From contig CM046296.1 in the NCBI GenBank assembly GCA_025267735.1, positions 21,354,464 through 21,418,463 on the forward strand: 64,000 nucleotides of DNA. Reading direction: 5' to 3'. Shown one piece after another: positions 36,601-47,823 of this stretch. Numbering within the stretch: the first letter of the stretch is position 1; each line of letters begins with the position of its first letter. Made by a program: the position numbers and the translations under genes. This DNA comes from Mactra quadrangularis. Lineage: Eukaryota > Mollusca > Bivalvia > Venerida > Mactridae. The notes under the pieces are model-generated. The model did no database searches and was not told the DNA's origin. It saw only the letters and a program-made list of their open reading frames with translations.

Positions 36601-39600
36601 TAGATAGATGTACATACTATTAGGTTATTTACAATGAATTCAAAAACTCTGTAAGCTATGTCATAAAATTAAGTTCTAAATATTCCGTCTCTAAGCTGTA
36701 AGTTGATGGCTTCCAGTGACGATTTACCGTACCCAATTTTTACTTATAAAGTTACCGTATGTTTTTTACTTTTAAGTATGATTGAAGTTTGAATACAAAA
36801 AGTCATTTCTTACTTTCTCTTTTGCGCATATGTTCCGAGGTATATCGGAACCATCTTATTTCTGGTTGAGGATACCCAGTAGCGTTACATACAAGAGAAA
36901 ATGTTTCTCCTTCCTTGACAACTATATCAGTGCTTGAGTACTCATCATGAATGTGTGGTGGTACTGAAAACATATGATTTCTGTGCAGTGTATACCTATA
37001 CATATACTCGCGGGTCTAGTGGAAGACGGTCGTAACTCAATATAAGAAAAGATTTAGTTACAACTGTTTTGCACTGAACCCGCGAATTATAACGCCCATA
37101 CTGACAAAATATTACTAGTTACTGTTTTAAATACTTCAGAAGGTAGCTGATATTGCCCCGAGTCAATTGAAACAGTGATATATTTTGCATTAGTAGAAAA
37201 GAGTCACTTGTTCCAGTCGTGCTCCTATCAATACTTTTTGCGACATTTAAGGAAGCTACTGGGTTTGGGACCAATATAGACCGTGGTTCTTTCTGTGACA
37301 AAGCAGGTATTTGCTTTTATAAGTGTCAAGTACAATGTACTATGGTAACCAAAAAAGATGGTTATGTAATTTACATGACTCATACATCTCTTAATTGAAT
37401 AATAGAGGAGAAAGAATAACAAAAAATGAAGAGACAAACTTAAAATGGATACGTACCAAGTACTTCAAGCGATACTTCTCTTTGTTTTGGAGGTTGAGTC
37501 ATAATTTGACAAATATATTTCCCACGATCCGAATGTTGTACATCTCTTATATGTAAATTCCATAATCTTTTATATGGTCTTTCGACACTTAATCTTGTGT
37601 CTTCTAATAATCTTGTATCATCCAGAGTTAGAACAAATCCGGTGGCATCTGTCCATACAACCTTAAAAATATTAAGATTGTTATAAGTTCAGGGCTCGAA
37701 TTTAAGCTCTCATACTTGCAAAATGCGAATGGATTTTTTTAATTTGCGAGTAACTTTTATTTTAACTCGTATTTTTTCCGAGTTGAAATCGCTGCAATAT
37801 ATTTCTTTTCAAACTAATGAGGCTCAAATCAGCATTTAAACAGCCAGAAAGATTGATAGCATTGGTTAAAGGTTCACAGTACAAACATGCTCGATATTCG
37901 TTGTCTATCCCACAATAACGGCATTGTTCTGTCTGTAGTTCAATTTAGTATTATGTTGTTTTTTATTTATTGCATATATTAATAGTCACTATGTATGCCA
38001 TAAAAGTTTGGAGAAAAAAATGCCGGCGATTTTTTTTCATTTCAACGACTTAAAATAAAATCAACTCGCAAAAATTTGCAAGTACAAAGTTTACTTAAAT
38101 TCGAGCCCTAGTTATAAGATACATTTATGAGTTATTTAGTCGAAGTACTTCATCACCAATGTTAAAAATATCTAAAATGTTTGTAGCTAATTCAGACTAA
38201 GTTTTAAAGTGTATTTGATACACTCCACATAGTTGTTGTTGATAACCTTTTTAAATTGCCCAGGGTCAGGTGAAACATCTACATATTTTATATAAGTAGA
38301 CAAAAGAGTCATGGGTTTAAGTCGTGCTCTTGTAAAGAAATTATATGACATTGTAGGCGACTGCAAATGGTCGTGATCACATAGGTATGGTCATGGAGAG
38401 CCCAGCGTCCTTTAAACTGTAGAAATGAGTATAAAAATAACATATCAGTATGGGATGAATGGGTTTCCCATGGAACCTAGTAATCAGGCAATTGTCTGAA
38501 CGCGTTCGTACGACATACGTGTTTATATACTTTTGCATTACTTCTAAGTTTAGATTAAATAATGTAAAAAACCCATGTCATTCATGAAATATAACCAAAA
38601 GTACATGTAAAATGTAATTTGAAAAATGTAAGGAACTATTAGATGTCAATTATTGTCATGAACACATTAGGAATGGTTACTTAGAAATAAGTGTGTGCAG
38701 AGTATACATTAAAAACCGTATCATCCTTAAAATAGTGCGGCTTAAACAACACATTACACTACTCCTCGTGAGACTTAAATTATTCATACAAATCGAGAGC
38801 TGTGAAAATGGTCATGTCTTTAAGAAGCTCTGGTTTCAAGAAAATATATTCTAAACTGATTTATTATGCAAACAAGAACTAGTCTGTTTCTTTCAATAAG
38901 TAAGACAACATTTTATACACTAGCTATTTACATCGTGTGTCGATATGAAATATCGCGTTGTCTCGCGTTGGTGACAGCACTAATGGACCCCAGTTTGACA
39001 AATTGACGAAAAGAGTCATGGAGACATAATCAAATATTGACTGTAAACAATCTAGTAACGACGTTGTCTAAGACTTTGTCGAGTGTAAAAAAGTGTGTAT
39101 TTTTAAATATTTTATGGGCTCGTAATATCTTATTGTCATAAGATAACAGCATGACTGTATATCAAACCATTTTTTTCATGTTGTTAAAATCTGATTATCG
39201 GTAATGGCGAGTAGGTTATTACAAATTACGCCGAAAATTCGGTTCGTACAATAAACTATGTAATTACCAAGCTGATGTATTTCGATATATTAAAAATAAT
39301 ATATTTACATTAGTAAATAACTTAGTAGATGTTTTTTTGCGTTTGAACAATCGTGATCTATTTTCTATCGTTCTACTCTCACCCCCCTCTCTCTCTCTCT
39401 CACTCTCAACTCACCCTCTCTATTTGTCTTACTTTCTTTTCCTTATGCAACATTTGTTACACAGATGGTGCTGCACTTAACACAAAAGCCAAAAACTCAT
39501 AATACGATTTCGTATTAGGTTTCATCCATCATACGTAATCATATAAAACAATATAAAACAATATACTGAAAGCTTTACTGTGGTAACTGATTTAAAATTG

Positions 39601-40467
39601 TAATGGGAACGTACAGAAAAACTGTTTTTTTTTAAAAAAATGTAGGTTATAAAGCTTCCCCTTAATAAGTTTGACTATCAAAGTTTATATTCCCTCCTAC
39701 CAATAATTCTTAATTATGTAGGACAGTTGTCAGTCACTGACGCAAGTATGCACTTATGAGTTGGTTAACATCTAAATCCAGAGATTTAGCCTTTCCAGGA
39801 ACAGTGAATATGTTGACTGACCACCGTTACATGACCTATACAATGTGTTGCTACGGCGTAAAACCCAAGAAAACAAACAAACAAAGTTTATACTTTTATA
39901 CTCAAAACCGAAAGGTCATAGACCCATTCGACTCAATATACATGTATAAATGACATGTTAATAGGTAATTTTCATGTACATTGTATTACTGCAAGTAGGT
40001 ACAAGAGAAAAAGCCAAGCAATGGTCACAAGTAAAAAGTCTATGTTTAAATAAAAAATAGGTGCGTTTTCACAAAACTTCACAAAACGATATTAGCATTA
40101 AGTACAATTTATCAATGATGGATATAAGCTATGTTACGCTCAATTTTGTGTTTCGTATATAAGATATTTTTAAAGAAAAAATGTCAACTTATGCCATTAT
40201 CAGTCCAAGAAGAATTGTAAAGCTGAAACTTAAATTGCATAATCTTGATAGTGAGTACCATTGACAAATATTTCATAAGTCTACATGTATTTGAAAGATT
40301 TACCATTTGACGGAATTTTCCGAGGTTGTCCGATCAGAATCGAAGTTGCATACTTACTTTATGTTCTTCTGTAAGATGATTTATTGAGCATGGTAACACA
40401 GCAACATCTCCTTCTATAACTGTTACATTCTCTGGAGGTACACGGAAACTAGGCTCAGCAGCATAAA
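33406..40467 (-). CDS. Three-Ig-domain GPI-anchored cell-adhesion protein, lachesin/DIP/IgLON-like (8 exons, signal peptide exon not included)
   Basis: Joining 40467..40358, 37661..37457, 36963..36814, 36300..36172, 35715..35577, 35060..34900, 34384..34271 and 33542..33406 (complement) gives one open frame of 381 codons plus TGA. All junctions are AG/GT and in phase. Numbering from the first (split) codon: Ig1 has C27, W40 and C88 with D82-x-G84-x-Y86; Ig2 has C131, W143 and C179; Ig3 has C222, W234 and C282 with D276-x-G278-x-Y280. Possible N-glycosylation sites are N14, N132, N168 and N237. Residues 300-337 form a linker, and the last ~18 residues are hydrophobic after small residues (GSGSS), as in a GPI-attachment signal. 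The family acts at the cell surface in neuronal or epithelial adhesion through Ig1 contacts; a role here is inference. The motif LHIRDV followed by SDRGKYICQI and then LVPPHI is typical of lachesin, DIPs and IgLONs. Introns are phase 0,1,1,1,2,1,1. The start lies outside these exons. Confidence 0.9.
33549..33604. repeat. (TA)n microsatellite at the exon 9 acceptor
   Basis: A nearly pure TA tract with an AAAT interruption near its left edge. It begins only ~7 bp from the last exon on the intron side. Confidence 0.95.
33704..34047. mobile_element. hAT-like MITE, 344 bp, near-perfect 8-bp target duplication
   Basis: CTCAGTCCCATAAAA at the left mirrors TTAATGGGACTGTAG at the right. It is flanked by CATAATGC (33696-33703) and CATAAGGC (34048-34055), 7 of 8 matching. 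The interior is CpG-rich with repeated CCCGTACGG. It lies in the last intron of the Ig gene. Confidence 0.82.
34271..34384 (-). CDS. Ig gene exon 8: membrane-proximal linker
   Basis: Phase 1 on both sides, acceptor ttttgtag, donor gtaagt. It encodes YSIHERHSETSPRIPF, then VERRPVTYNPVVGMTFQPPS. There is no Ig signature; the Pro- and Arg-rich stretch sits between Ig3 and the C-terminal anchor signal, as expected for a stalk. Phase match on both sides and the consensus sites make it secure. Confidence 0.85.
34900..35060 (-). CDS. Ig gene exon 7: C-terminal half of Ig3
   Basis: Phase 2 at the 5' end, phase 1 at the 3' end, donor gtaaat. It encodes SGKYLEEVYETDYDEEKT, ISLRIRALQPEDFGQYTC and HAENFVGKDKETMILY. 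The D-x-G-x-Y-x-C motif is intact. The acceptor is a tandem NAGNAG (cagcag): use of the upstream AG gives ND-GRSG, and use of the downstream AG shortens the exon by 3 nt (end 35057) to ND-GSG. Confidence 0.9.
35058..35063 (-). promoter_or_regulatory. Tandem NAGNAG splice acceptor
   Basis: The minus strand reads tttcagcag then AAGTGG. Either AG can serve as the intron end, shifting the exon 7 start by 3 nt. Both products keep the frame and differ by one Arg in the Ig3 C-D region. Confidence 0.7.
35577..35715 (-). CDS. Ig gene exon 6: N-terminal half of Ig3
   Basis: Phase 1 at the 5' end and phase 2 at the 3' end, acceptor tttttcag, donor gtatgt. It encodes YKPEIYLPSARLGQHPG, the first Ig3 cysteine (TFLQCKV), NPHGVMYWERNGTDL with the core Trp and an NGT sequon, and ends at NDG. 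The Y-P-x-I-x-(V/L)-P start and the G-Q-G-like segment fit the third Ig domain of this family. Confidence 0.92.
36172..36300 (-). CDS. Ig gene exon 5: C-terminal half of Ig2
   Basis: Phase 1 on both sides, acceptor ttttcag, donor gtaagt. It encodes GEMLKIHNVS (NVS sequon), then RECGGTYICEADN and ends VTVQ-Y before the third domain. The conserved Asp of the D-x-G-x-Y-x-C motif is a Cys here (residue 173), which gives Ig2 three cysteines. The remaining features (LKI strand E, Y-x-C, A-x-N) are standard. Confidence 0.9.
36814..36963 (-). CDS. Ig gene exon 4: N-terminal half of Ig2
   Basis: Phase 1 on both sides, acceptor attttcag-type (ttttcag), donor gtaaga. It encodes PPHIHDEYSSTDIVVKEGET, then the first Ig2 cysteine (SLVCNATG, with an NAT sequon), PQPEIRWF with the core Trp, and a basic stretch MRKRE. 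The sequence VPP-I-(x)-SS-D-V-EG is the usual Ig1/Ig2 junction of lachesin-like proteins. Confidence 0.92.
37457..37661 (-). CDS. Ig gene exon 3: C-terminal part of Ig1
   Basis: Phase 0 at the 5' end, phase 1 at the 3' end, acceptor tttttaag, donor gtacgt. It carries the core Trp (VVWTD), the strongly family-typical RLWNLHIRDV and the D-x-G-x-Y-x-C motif (SDRGKYICQI), then LEVL leading into VPP of the Ig1-Ig2 hinge. This is the exon that best identifies the lachesin/DIP/IgLON family, because Ig1 carries the partner-binding face in known members. A hAT-like insertion ends only 26 bp upstream of the acceptor side. Confidence 0.92.
37688..38110. mobile_element. hAT-like MITE, 423 bp, in intron 2 beside the exon 3 acceptor
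   Basis: TTCAGGGCTCGAATTTAAG at the left is inverted as TTAAATTCGAGCCCTA at the right. GTTATAAG flanks both sides exactly (37680-37687 and 38111-38118). An AGGGCTCGAA-type end and an 8-bp duplication are hAT characters. No transposase. Confidence 0.92.
38120..39685. other. Intron 2 sequence of the Ig gene
   Basis: AT-rich, no exon seen. It includes a CT-rich tract at 39378-39420 (TCTCTCTCTCTC). Confidence 0.5.
39686..39885 (+). mobile_element. 5'-truncated SINE (copy 3) with (AAAC)n tail
   Basis: It shares CCCTCCTACCAATAATTCTT, GACAGTTGTCAGTCACTGAC and TTTAGCCTTTCCAGGAACAG with copy 2, lacks the tRNA head, and ends GGCGTAAAACCCAAGAAAAC then AAACAAACAAA. Confidence 0.88.
40358..40467 (-). 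CDS. Ig gene exon 2: N-terminal half of Ig1
   Basis: The exon runs from an acceptor (tttacag) at its 40467 side to a gtaagt donor at its 40358 side. It starts in phase 1, so one base from the upstream exon plus TT makes residue 1, and it ends in phase 0. It encodes the A-B strands of Ig1 with FRVPPENVTVIEGD and the first domain cysteine in LPCSIN. NVT is a possible glycosylation site. The preceding residues YAAEPS look like the start of the mature protein, so the signal peptide must be in an upstream exon. Confidence 0.88.
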
Positions 40468-42310
40468 CTGTAAATATATCAAAACAATAACAGTTTTAAC
40501 TCATAATAAGCATCTATTCTTAAGTCATATGAAACCATATTCCTTATCAGTATAGAAGAATTTTGTAGTTTTTTACAATTTTAAATGTATGTTTAGGTTT
40601 GCCTTGTGCATTGTTATGCTTGTGTGTTGACCATTTCTCTTTAATTGTACAGCATTGTGAAGTTTTTGGATGCGTTGATTTGCATTTCATTTTATTGAGC
40701 TGTTTTATTTTCCCTGTATTGTATTGTGTTATGCTGTATTGAATAGAATTGTAAATTAAAATTGTTTTGTATCGTGGGTTTCTGGTCAACGTATATATCA
40801 AATGGCATTTTGTGCCAATTTATTCATTAACTGAGTAATCAGAGATACACACTTGCCCCAGACTAACAAACGGCACTTATTCATAATAAATGATCGCTAT
40901 GTCTTTTTTTACGAACTAACTTTCTGTGTGAATAAGTAGAAGGTCATACGTTGGAGCGGCTTTTAATGACGCGACGCCGATCAGCGTCGCAATTGACGCT
41001 GAACGTCGCAACACTGACGATAAATATCGCATTAAACGGTAAACGTCGCAAATGTCCAGACAATAAACGTCGCAACCCTAACGCACAACGTCATAGGACA
41101 AATGTGACTTCAAAACATCCACTCCAAGACGCATAGCAACCATCCACTTATCCTAAGCAACCATCCTTAGCTCCATATGTATAAGTACGACTCTTTTACA
41201 AAAACAAAAGACGACTACCAACTCGTATATCTTCTAAAAAATCAAACAATTCTAAGACCAGCTTGGTATGACGACATGTCATATTATCCTGGTTTGTAGG
41301 CAGGGTCACGTGACTGACAGCTCCCAGGGTGCTAATTGTCTTCTAGGGTTTAAATTTACCATCATATATCTGACACAACTGTGTTTGATTGATTCAGACG
41401 TGGTTAAATGTCATGATCTATAACTATAAATACAAGTTAAGTATAGAGATAGTTCAATAAAAAATAGAATATAATATTGATCTGCAAGTCAATTTACAGT
41501 GAAATTTGCCGCAAAAATAGTCGTATGTCTTTTTCATGACAGTGTCACTGAATATTTGAGACTCGACCAGTTCATAATAAAATTTAACGTATGGGTCTCT
41601 GCTTGAGTATATATGCTTATAGCTAAAAATACTATGTATTTATACGTACGTAAAACATTATATGCAAAGTTTGTGTTTATCTAATTAAGGTATTTTGTCG
41701 TTAGATTTATCTAGAGTTATACCAATAGACAATTAGTGTGCATTTCTCAATGGTGAACAAAACAATTAGTCCACATAGACCGATTGTTTATACCATTTAA
41801 ACAATCATAAGGTAATGAAGCCAAAAACAAAGTAGTCGCCAATCACAATCCCGATCAATCAAAACGCTATATAAGCAGAACAACATGTATATAGTAGTGT
41901 CTTACATGGATCAGAACCTTGGCATCTGCCTCTACAAAATACGATTCTAATATCTGGTGCTCCTTAAAATATTAGAGTAATTTCAATGATAATGTATTAA
42001 ATTACTTTATTGTTAATTCAATAACGTTCATAAAAACTGAACAAAATATGAACAGAAATGTCCAAAAATAAAACATGACGTGGAATATTTAAGGAATGTT
42101 TATTATCTCGGTAACATCATCTATAATCTGAGAATTGAAACATCTGATTTAATATTGTTTTTAGAAACATATTTGACAAAACATAAAGTTCGCCAAAGCT
42201 TTCTTCCCACAGAAACATAATTTAATTGTGTTGTTTATATTCTGTTAAAATATGGTGTTTGTTTTATTGAATGATTGAATAATTTGATTTGTTAAATGTT
42301 TCTTGTAATC
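40468..42310. other. Upstream intron of the Ig gene
   Basis: No exon accepted. A TATA-like CTATATAAGCAG at 41869-41880, with CAATCAAAACG just upstream, resembles a promoter, but no transcript can be attached. Confidence 0.4.
40960..41100. repeat. CpG-rich cluster of CGTCGCAA motifs
   Basis: CGTCGCAA occurs at 40985, 41004, 41044 and 41069, with further variants (GCGACGCCGATCAGCGTCGC, AATATCGCAT, CAACGTCA) between. The spacing suggests a degenerate ~20-bp tandem repeat in AT-rich intron sequence. Confidence 0.75.
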
Positions 42311-42314
42311 TGTT

Positions 42315-45073
42315 TGATCGACCTAATATGTAGCATTCATGCTTTTAAAGAGATACGGGATCAAGACTGAATGATGATATGTTTTTATTTGGCGCACGGC
42401 TTAAATCTGTTTCTTTTTACTTTCGTCTTCCTTATTTTCGAATCAGTGGTTCAGAAAAGTCCAACAAACTTCTTCAGTGTCATTTTCTCTATTTGTGTCA
42501 TCTTTTGGTATGACAATATATACATCTGCACTTGATACATGCATGAACCATCATTTGTCACTCTCTGTTTAATTGTATTAAGCTCTGTTTCACACAGCAT
42601 TTGGTCGTACTTTGTTTGCTAGCCTCAAATCTTATTTATAAGTGCTGAGTATATCCAAAAAACTTGAAATATGCTAACCTTCCTCCATCTTTATATTTTA
42701 TTTCATACATTTTAAAGACAAATTCGAGTTGTAAGATATTTAAGCGTAAATTGTGCGGCCCATTTCTTAAAACAATGCAACGAACTCTTTCAATAGGAAC
42801 CGATCTTTTGTCAACTTCTATGAAAGGACTGGATTCTTCGTATACCAAGAACCATAGCTTAACTTGAATCCAGTTTATAATTATCACAAGAATCTGGCCA
42901 TGAGTTCATCAAGAGTAAAGGTGTATTGCAGAATACCTAAATGTAAGGTGTATGGTGTTTGTGCATATCACTAAATTGCATCATTTGCATTTATCAAGTC
43001 GCGTTAATCAAGTTTGTTAATACACTGTCGCCTATAGTCTCCATAAATTATTAAGCGATTGTTATCAAATTAATAATTCAAAATACATGTAATAATTGTA
43101 ATAAGGTGTTACCACCCAAGCTTATGAAATTGCCATAAATTAAAGAGGAAACTAATAATTTTGTCACTGAGAAATTCGAAAACATAATACATATAACATA
43201 TACTATTACATGCCTGTACTGTTGCTGATAATTAAGCATGATTTAGGAAAACGAAACGAAAACATAACTACCTCATTCATTGGTCCAGTTTTATTTTTGA
43301 TACAAATACACACACGTCTATATATAATGTTCTAAGAAATGATTTGCGTAATGTTCAGGGTTACAATGTATCATTATATCAATCATCCGCACTCCATGTA
43401 CCGACCCCTTATACCTCTTTGGTACTTTTTATGTTTTCTCTGTTTTTATGGACAATAAACATGTAAACTATATTATCATAGCATCACATGCAGGGAATAT
43501 TAACATTGTGTTGTCTGTTTGAATAATGTATTTCTCTTGATGCCAAATCTAAATGGAACTAATAGATTCAAACGCTTTTTTAAATTACCTACATTGTTTT
43601 CACTTGCTCTGTGATAAAATATATAATTTTATAACATTTTTCTATGATTGTTTGTCAAAACTATATTAAGTCTGTTTTGTTAACTTTAAATGATCGACCT
43701 AATATGTAGCATTCATGCTTTTAAAGAGATACGGGATCAAGACTGAATGATGATATGTTTTTATTTGGCTCACGGCTTAAATCTGTTTCTTTTTACTTTC
43801 GTCTTCCTTATTTTCGAATCAGTGGTTCAGAAAAGTCCAACAAACTTCTTCAGTGTCATTTTCTCTATTTGTGTCATCTTTTGGTATGACAATATATACA
43901 TCTGCACTTGATACATGCATGAACCATCATTTGTCACTCTCTGTTTAATTGTATTAAGCTCTGTTTCACACAGCATTTGGTCGTACTTTGTTTGCTAGCC
44001 TCAAATCTTATTTATAAGTGCTGAGTATATCCAAAAAAACTTGAAAATTGCTTTTCTAACCTTCCTCCATCTTTATATTTTATTTCATACATTTTAAAGA
44101 CAAATTCGAGTTGTAAGATATTTAAGCGTAAATTGTGCGGCCCATTTCTTAAAACAATGCAACGAACTCTTTCAATAGGAACCGATCTTTTGTCAACTTC
44201 TATGAAAGGACTGGACTCTTCGTATACCAAGAACCATAGCTTAACTTGAATCCAGTTTATAATTATCACAAGAATCTGGCCATGAGTTCATCAAGAGTAA
44301 AGATGTATTGCAGAATACCTAAATGTAAGGTGTATGGTGTTTGTGCATATCACTAAATTGCATCATTTGCATTTATCAAGTCGCGTTAATCAAGTTTGTT
44401 AATACACTGTCGCCTAAAGTCTCCATAAATTAATAAGCGATTGTTATCAAATTAATAATTCAAAATACATGTAATAATTGCAATAAGGCGTTACCACCCA
44501 AGCTTATGAAATTGGCATAAATTAAAGAAGAAACTAATAATTTTGTCACTGAGAAATTCGAAAACACAATACATATAACATACTATTACATGCCTGTACT
44601 GTTGCTGGTAATTAAGCATGATTTAGGAAAACGAAACAAAAACATAACTACCTCATTCATTGGTCCAGTTTTATTTTCGATACAAATACACACACGTCTA
44701 TATATAATGTTCTAAGAAATGATTTGCGTTATGTTCAGGGTTACAATGTATCGTTATATCAATCATCCGCACTCCATGTACCGACCCCTTATACCTCTTT
44801 GCTACTTTTTATGTTTTCTCTGTTTTTATGGACAATAAACATGTTAAACTATATTATCATATAGCATCACATGCAGGGAATATTTATATTTTGTTGTCTG
44901 TTTGAATAATGTATTTCTCTTGATGCCAAATCTAAATGGAACTAATAGATTCAAACGCTTTTTTAAATTACCTATATTGTTTTCACTTGCTCTGTGATAA
45001 AATATATAATTTTATAACATTATTCTATGATTGATTGTCAAAACTATTTAAAGTCTGTTTTGTTAACTTTAAA
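42315..45073. repeat. Recent ~1.38-kb tandem duplication
   Basis: GATCGACCTAATATGTAGCA at 42316 recurs at 43692. The copies run 42315-43690 and 43691-45073 and are almost identical, differing by scattered substitutions and small indels (for example an insertion in copy 2 near 44042). The repeat junction TTTGTTAACTTTAAA closes both copies. Confidence 0.95.
42636..42887 (-). other. 83-codon open frame conserved in both duplication copies (with 44012-44269)
   Basis: The frame includes WIQVKLWFLVYEESSPFIEV, DKRSVPIERVRCIVLRNG and LQLEFVFKMYEIKYKDGG. The second copy has 85 codons and differs only near its C-terminus (LAYFKF versus LEKQFSS). I do not recognise it. An acceptor-like TGGCCAG sits before an in-frame continuation. 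It may be a transposon fragment or chance: with a recent duplication, conservation is not evidence of selection. Confidence 0.25.
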
Positions 45074-45074
45074 G

Positions 45075-46440
45075 TAAATGAATTAAAAGAAAGAACCCAA
45101 GTTCTTTATTCTTTTCTCACATCACCACAAACTTTATAGTTCAATATGGTATCTTCTATTTAATGATCATAGCAAACTGCATCCCAAAAGTTTGAAAATC
45201 ATAAATAAAATAAAGGAGTTATTCAGGTGTAGGCTATAATTATGTTCTACAGGCTTACCGACCACCTGTCTTACATGTGGAAAAAGCAACATGTCTATCC
45301 TCTTGTTCAAAAGGGGGCATAATTATAACAAATAAACTATTAAAAATTAAATGGAATATAAGGATAAAATCGTTCTGTTCTTAATTTTTTCCTCAAAAAA
45401 ATGTTTGGCTTTCCATGCAAGCACCGACTAATAAACCACTTTTTGTAACTCACCGGATAAACTTGAAACTCAAATACATATTTTCGTATCTTTATTGCAT
45501 TAGTCATCATTTTAAAATCATTTAGTTACAGATCTCTATAGAGGGATGTATCAGATACGGTGGAACCTTATCTCTCTACGTACACACTATTGTTATTGTA
45601 TTATTGTATATAGAATTCTTTAGAATTTCTCTTGGAGACCTTCTGGAACTTCCGTCAAATCTTGTAGCCATAATGTCGATAGAAATTAATTGTTTTCCTT
45701 CCAAATTATACACATCTTTGAACAAAACGTGGTATCATCCGCGATATGATAGATTACTTGGCATGTTTGGGGCAATATAATCATAAATGGACGCAACAGG
45801 CTGCTAAACACGCGTGAAACCGTCCTATTATTCCCAACCGAATGATTTTCTCTTTTCAAATTATGGCAAAATATCGCAAAGGAGTTCTCGACTTTTGTAA
45901 CGCTATTTTAACATCATCGAGGCAGTTTTTACATCATAAACCGATAATTCATGCGGGTAATTTTTGTTCCGCGTTTCATGCACTGAGTCTAATGAAAAGA
46001 AGATGGTTTAGTGCGGTTAATATTTATGAACAGTAATTTTGTAATTTTGTATTAAATCAAGCATAGAGAAGCATAGAGAAATGACACAATTTGTCATACA
46101 AACATGGTAAAAAAGGCGGGAAAATGTGGCCATTTGTGCATTGAATAGGTTTCCATTGCTTTTTATAAAATTGCTCTCTTGGTAATTTTGTTTTCAAGGG
46201 AAGAAAATAAAGTGATTGTTTCTACATCGTAATTTCTAAGCATGTTGCTGCTAAGTATACGCATATGCTTTATTTATATTCATTTGAAGTAGCGGGAAAC
46301 TTGACTGCACACTGAACATATCCTGAACTCTACATATTTGAAAGTTTCTGGTACCCAGCATTATAGGCAAACTTAATGTTTTTAAATTATCCTTCCACAT
46401 TAATATATGTTTGTCCTGAACTTGTTTAGTCCTTTTAATA
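45075..46440. other. Intron-like non-coding stretch
   Basis: A plus-strand open frame at 45842-46036 (64 codons) is unremarkable. No elements seen. Confidence 0.4.
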
Positions 46441-46451
46441 TATCTTTATTA

Positions 46452-46911
46452 TAGTGGTGGGACATCGGCTGAAAATCGTAATCGATCATCAGTTGGAATC
46501 GGTTTCTGTTGTCGATGCGATTCTTCCGATTATAATCGGTTCCTGACAAGTTTGCTTTTGTATGCATGTTTTGCTGTGAATCCTTATAAATTCATGTATT
46601 ATGGTCTAGAAAATAATTTTTCTATAGTCAAATGCAAAAAAAATCAAAGATACCTCCAAAAATAATTGATCAAATGACTAGTTCTCTTGAATAGTGTAGT
46701 AGCTGTACATTTGGCACTTAAACAAAATTAATCAGTGTCCAATGCAAGTCAGACGCAATTGACATGTATTAAAGCATTATTCATAACTGTTCAGAAACCT
46801 GAAAACATGTTATGATCGATGATCGATTATGATAAAGTTTAATCGATTATCAGAATCGGTAGCTTCCAACTAGTGATTAATCGATTATTCCCGATCATCG
46901 TTACAACACTA
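46452..46911. mobile_element. hAT-like MITE, 460 bp, perfect 8-bp target duplication
   Basis: TAGTGGTGGGACATCGG at the left and CGATCATCGTTACAACACTA at the right are inverted. CTTTATTA flanks both sides exactly (46444-46451 and 46912-46919). Subterminal AATCGATTATC / GATCGATTA motifs recur in both arms. No transposase. Confidence 0.93.
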
Positions 46912-47823
46912 CTTTATTACAAGTAGATAGATGTGTATACACTTTAATAATCTGCATCCTATTAAACCAAGGAACATGATTCTAATACAATCCTAAACCA
47001 ACTTGTTACATTACAGGCGAGAATTGATTTTTCCAGAGATTCTAATTTCTTTCTCTAATTACATATCATTTAATATTGTATTAAATACATATAATCTTTA
47101 TTTTATAATTATAGTGTATTTATGTGCTATCCATCATATATTAATACAATAGCAAAGGATTATATTTAATGTAACTATTTAATATAACACTGAGACAGGT
47201 TTGGTTATCTTATTCTAACATACTTGAATGCAACTGTATTTATATCAAACAAATATAAAGTGTATAGTATCATTAATATAATGCTCAATATAGTTTTGTA
47301 TTTAGTTTTTGTTCCGGAATTGGACCGGACTGGTTATCTTTTATTATCAATTAATCATTTCTAAAAAAGTCCCCGTATGTAAACACTAAATGGCGGACCA
47401 TGCGCTATCTTTGTCGTGAAGTGAACTTCAAAGAGACTACAAATCAATATTGCTGATGAGTAACATCATATTTCATAAGCATTTGCTATTAGGATCAATC
47501 ATGAATACAATATCATTGTCTTTTATATGAAATATTTTAGTAATTGCTCATCATGAAATTCAACTCTCTTGATGTTAAAATGTCACAGACAGTTGCTTAG
47601 CTTTTGTTTTAAGAGAGAAAATTATTGCTACTGACTAGTAAACAAAATTACAAAACAGTTACAAGTAATTGTTTGGTTTCTTGGCACAATTAATGTTCGG
47701 GCAACAGTTCTATGCCAGACCTGAACAATGTTGTCGTGTGCTTTCTTAGACTTTATTGAATACAAAACTATTTATCAATTCAAAATGTCATGGTATGCGT
47801 TTGGTTAATTGATCAATGATATC

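Noticed and set aside
41869..41880. TATA-box promoter CTATATAAGCAG with an upstream CAAT-like box
   Set aside because: No exon or open frame follows that could be its transcript; TATA-like strings are frequent here.
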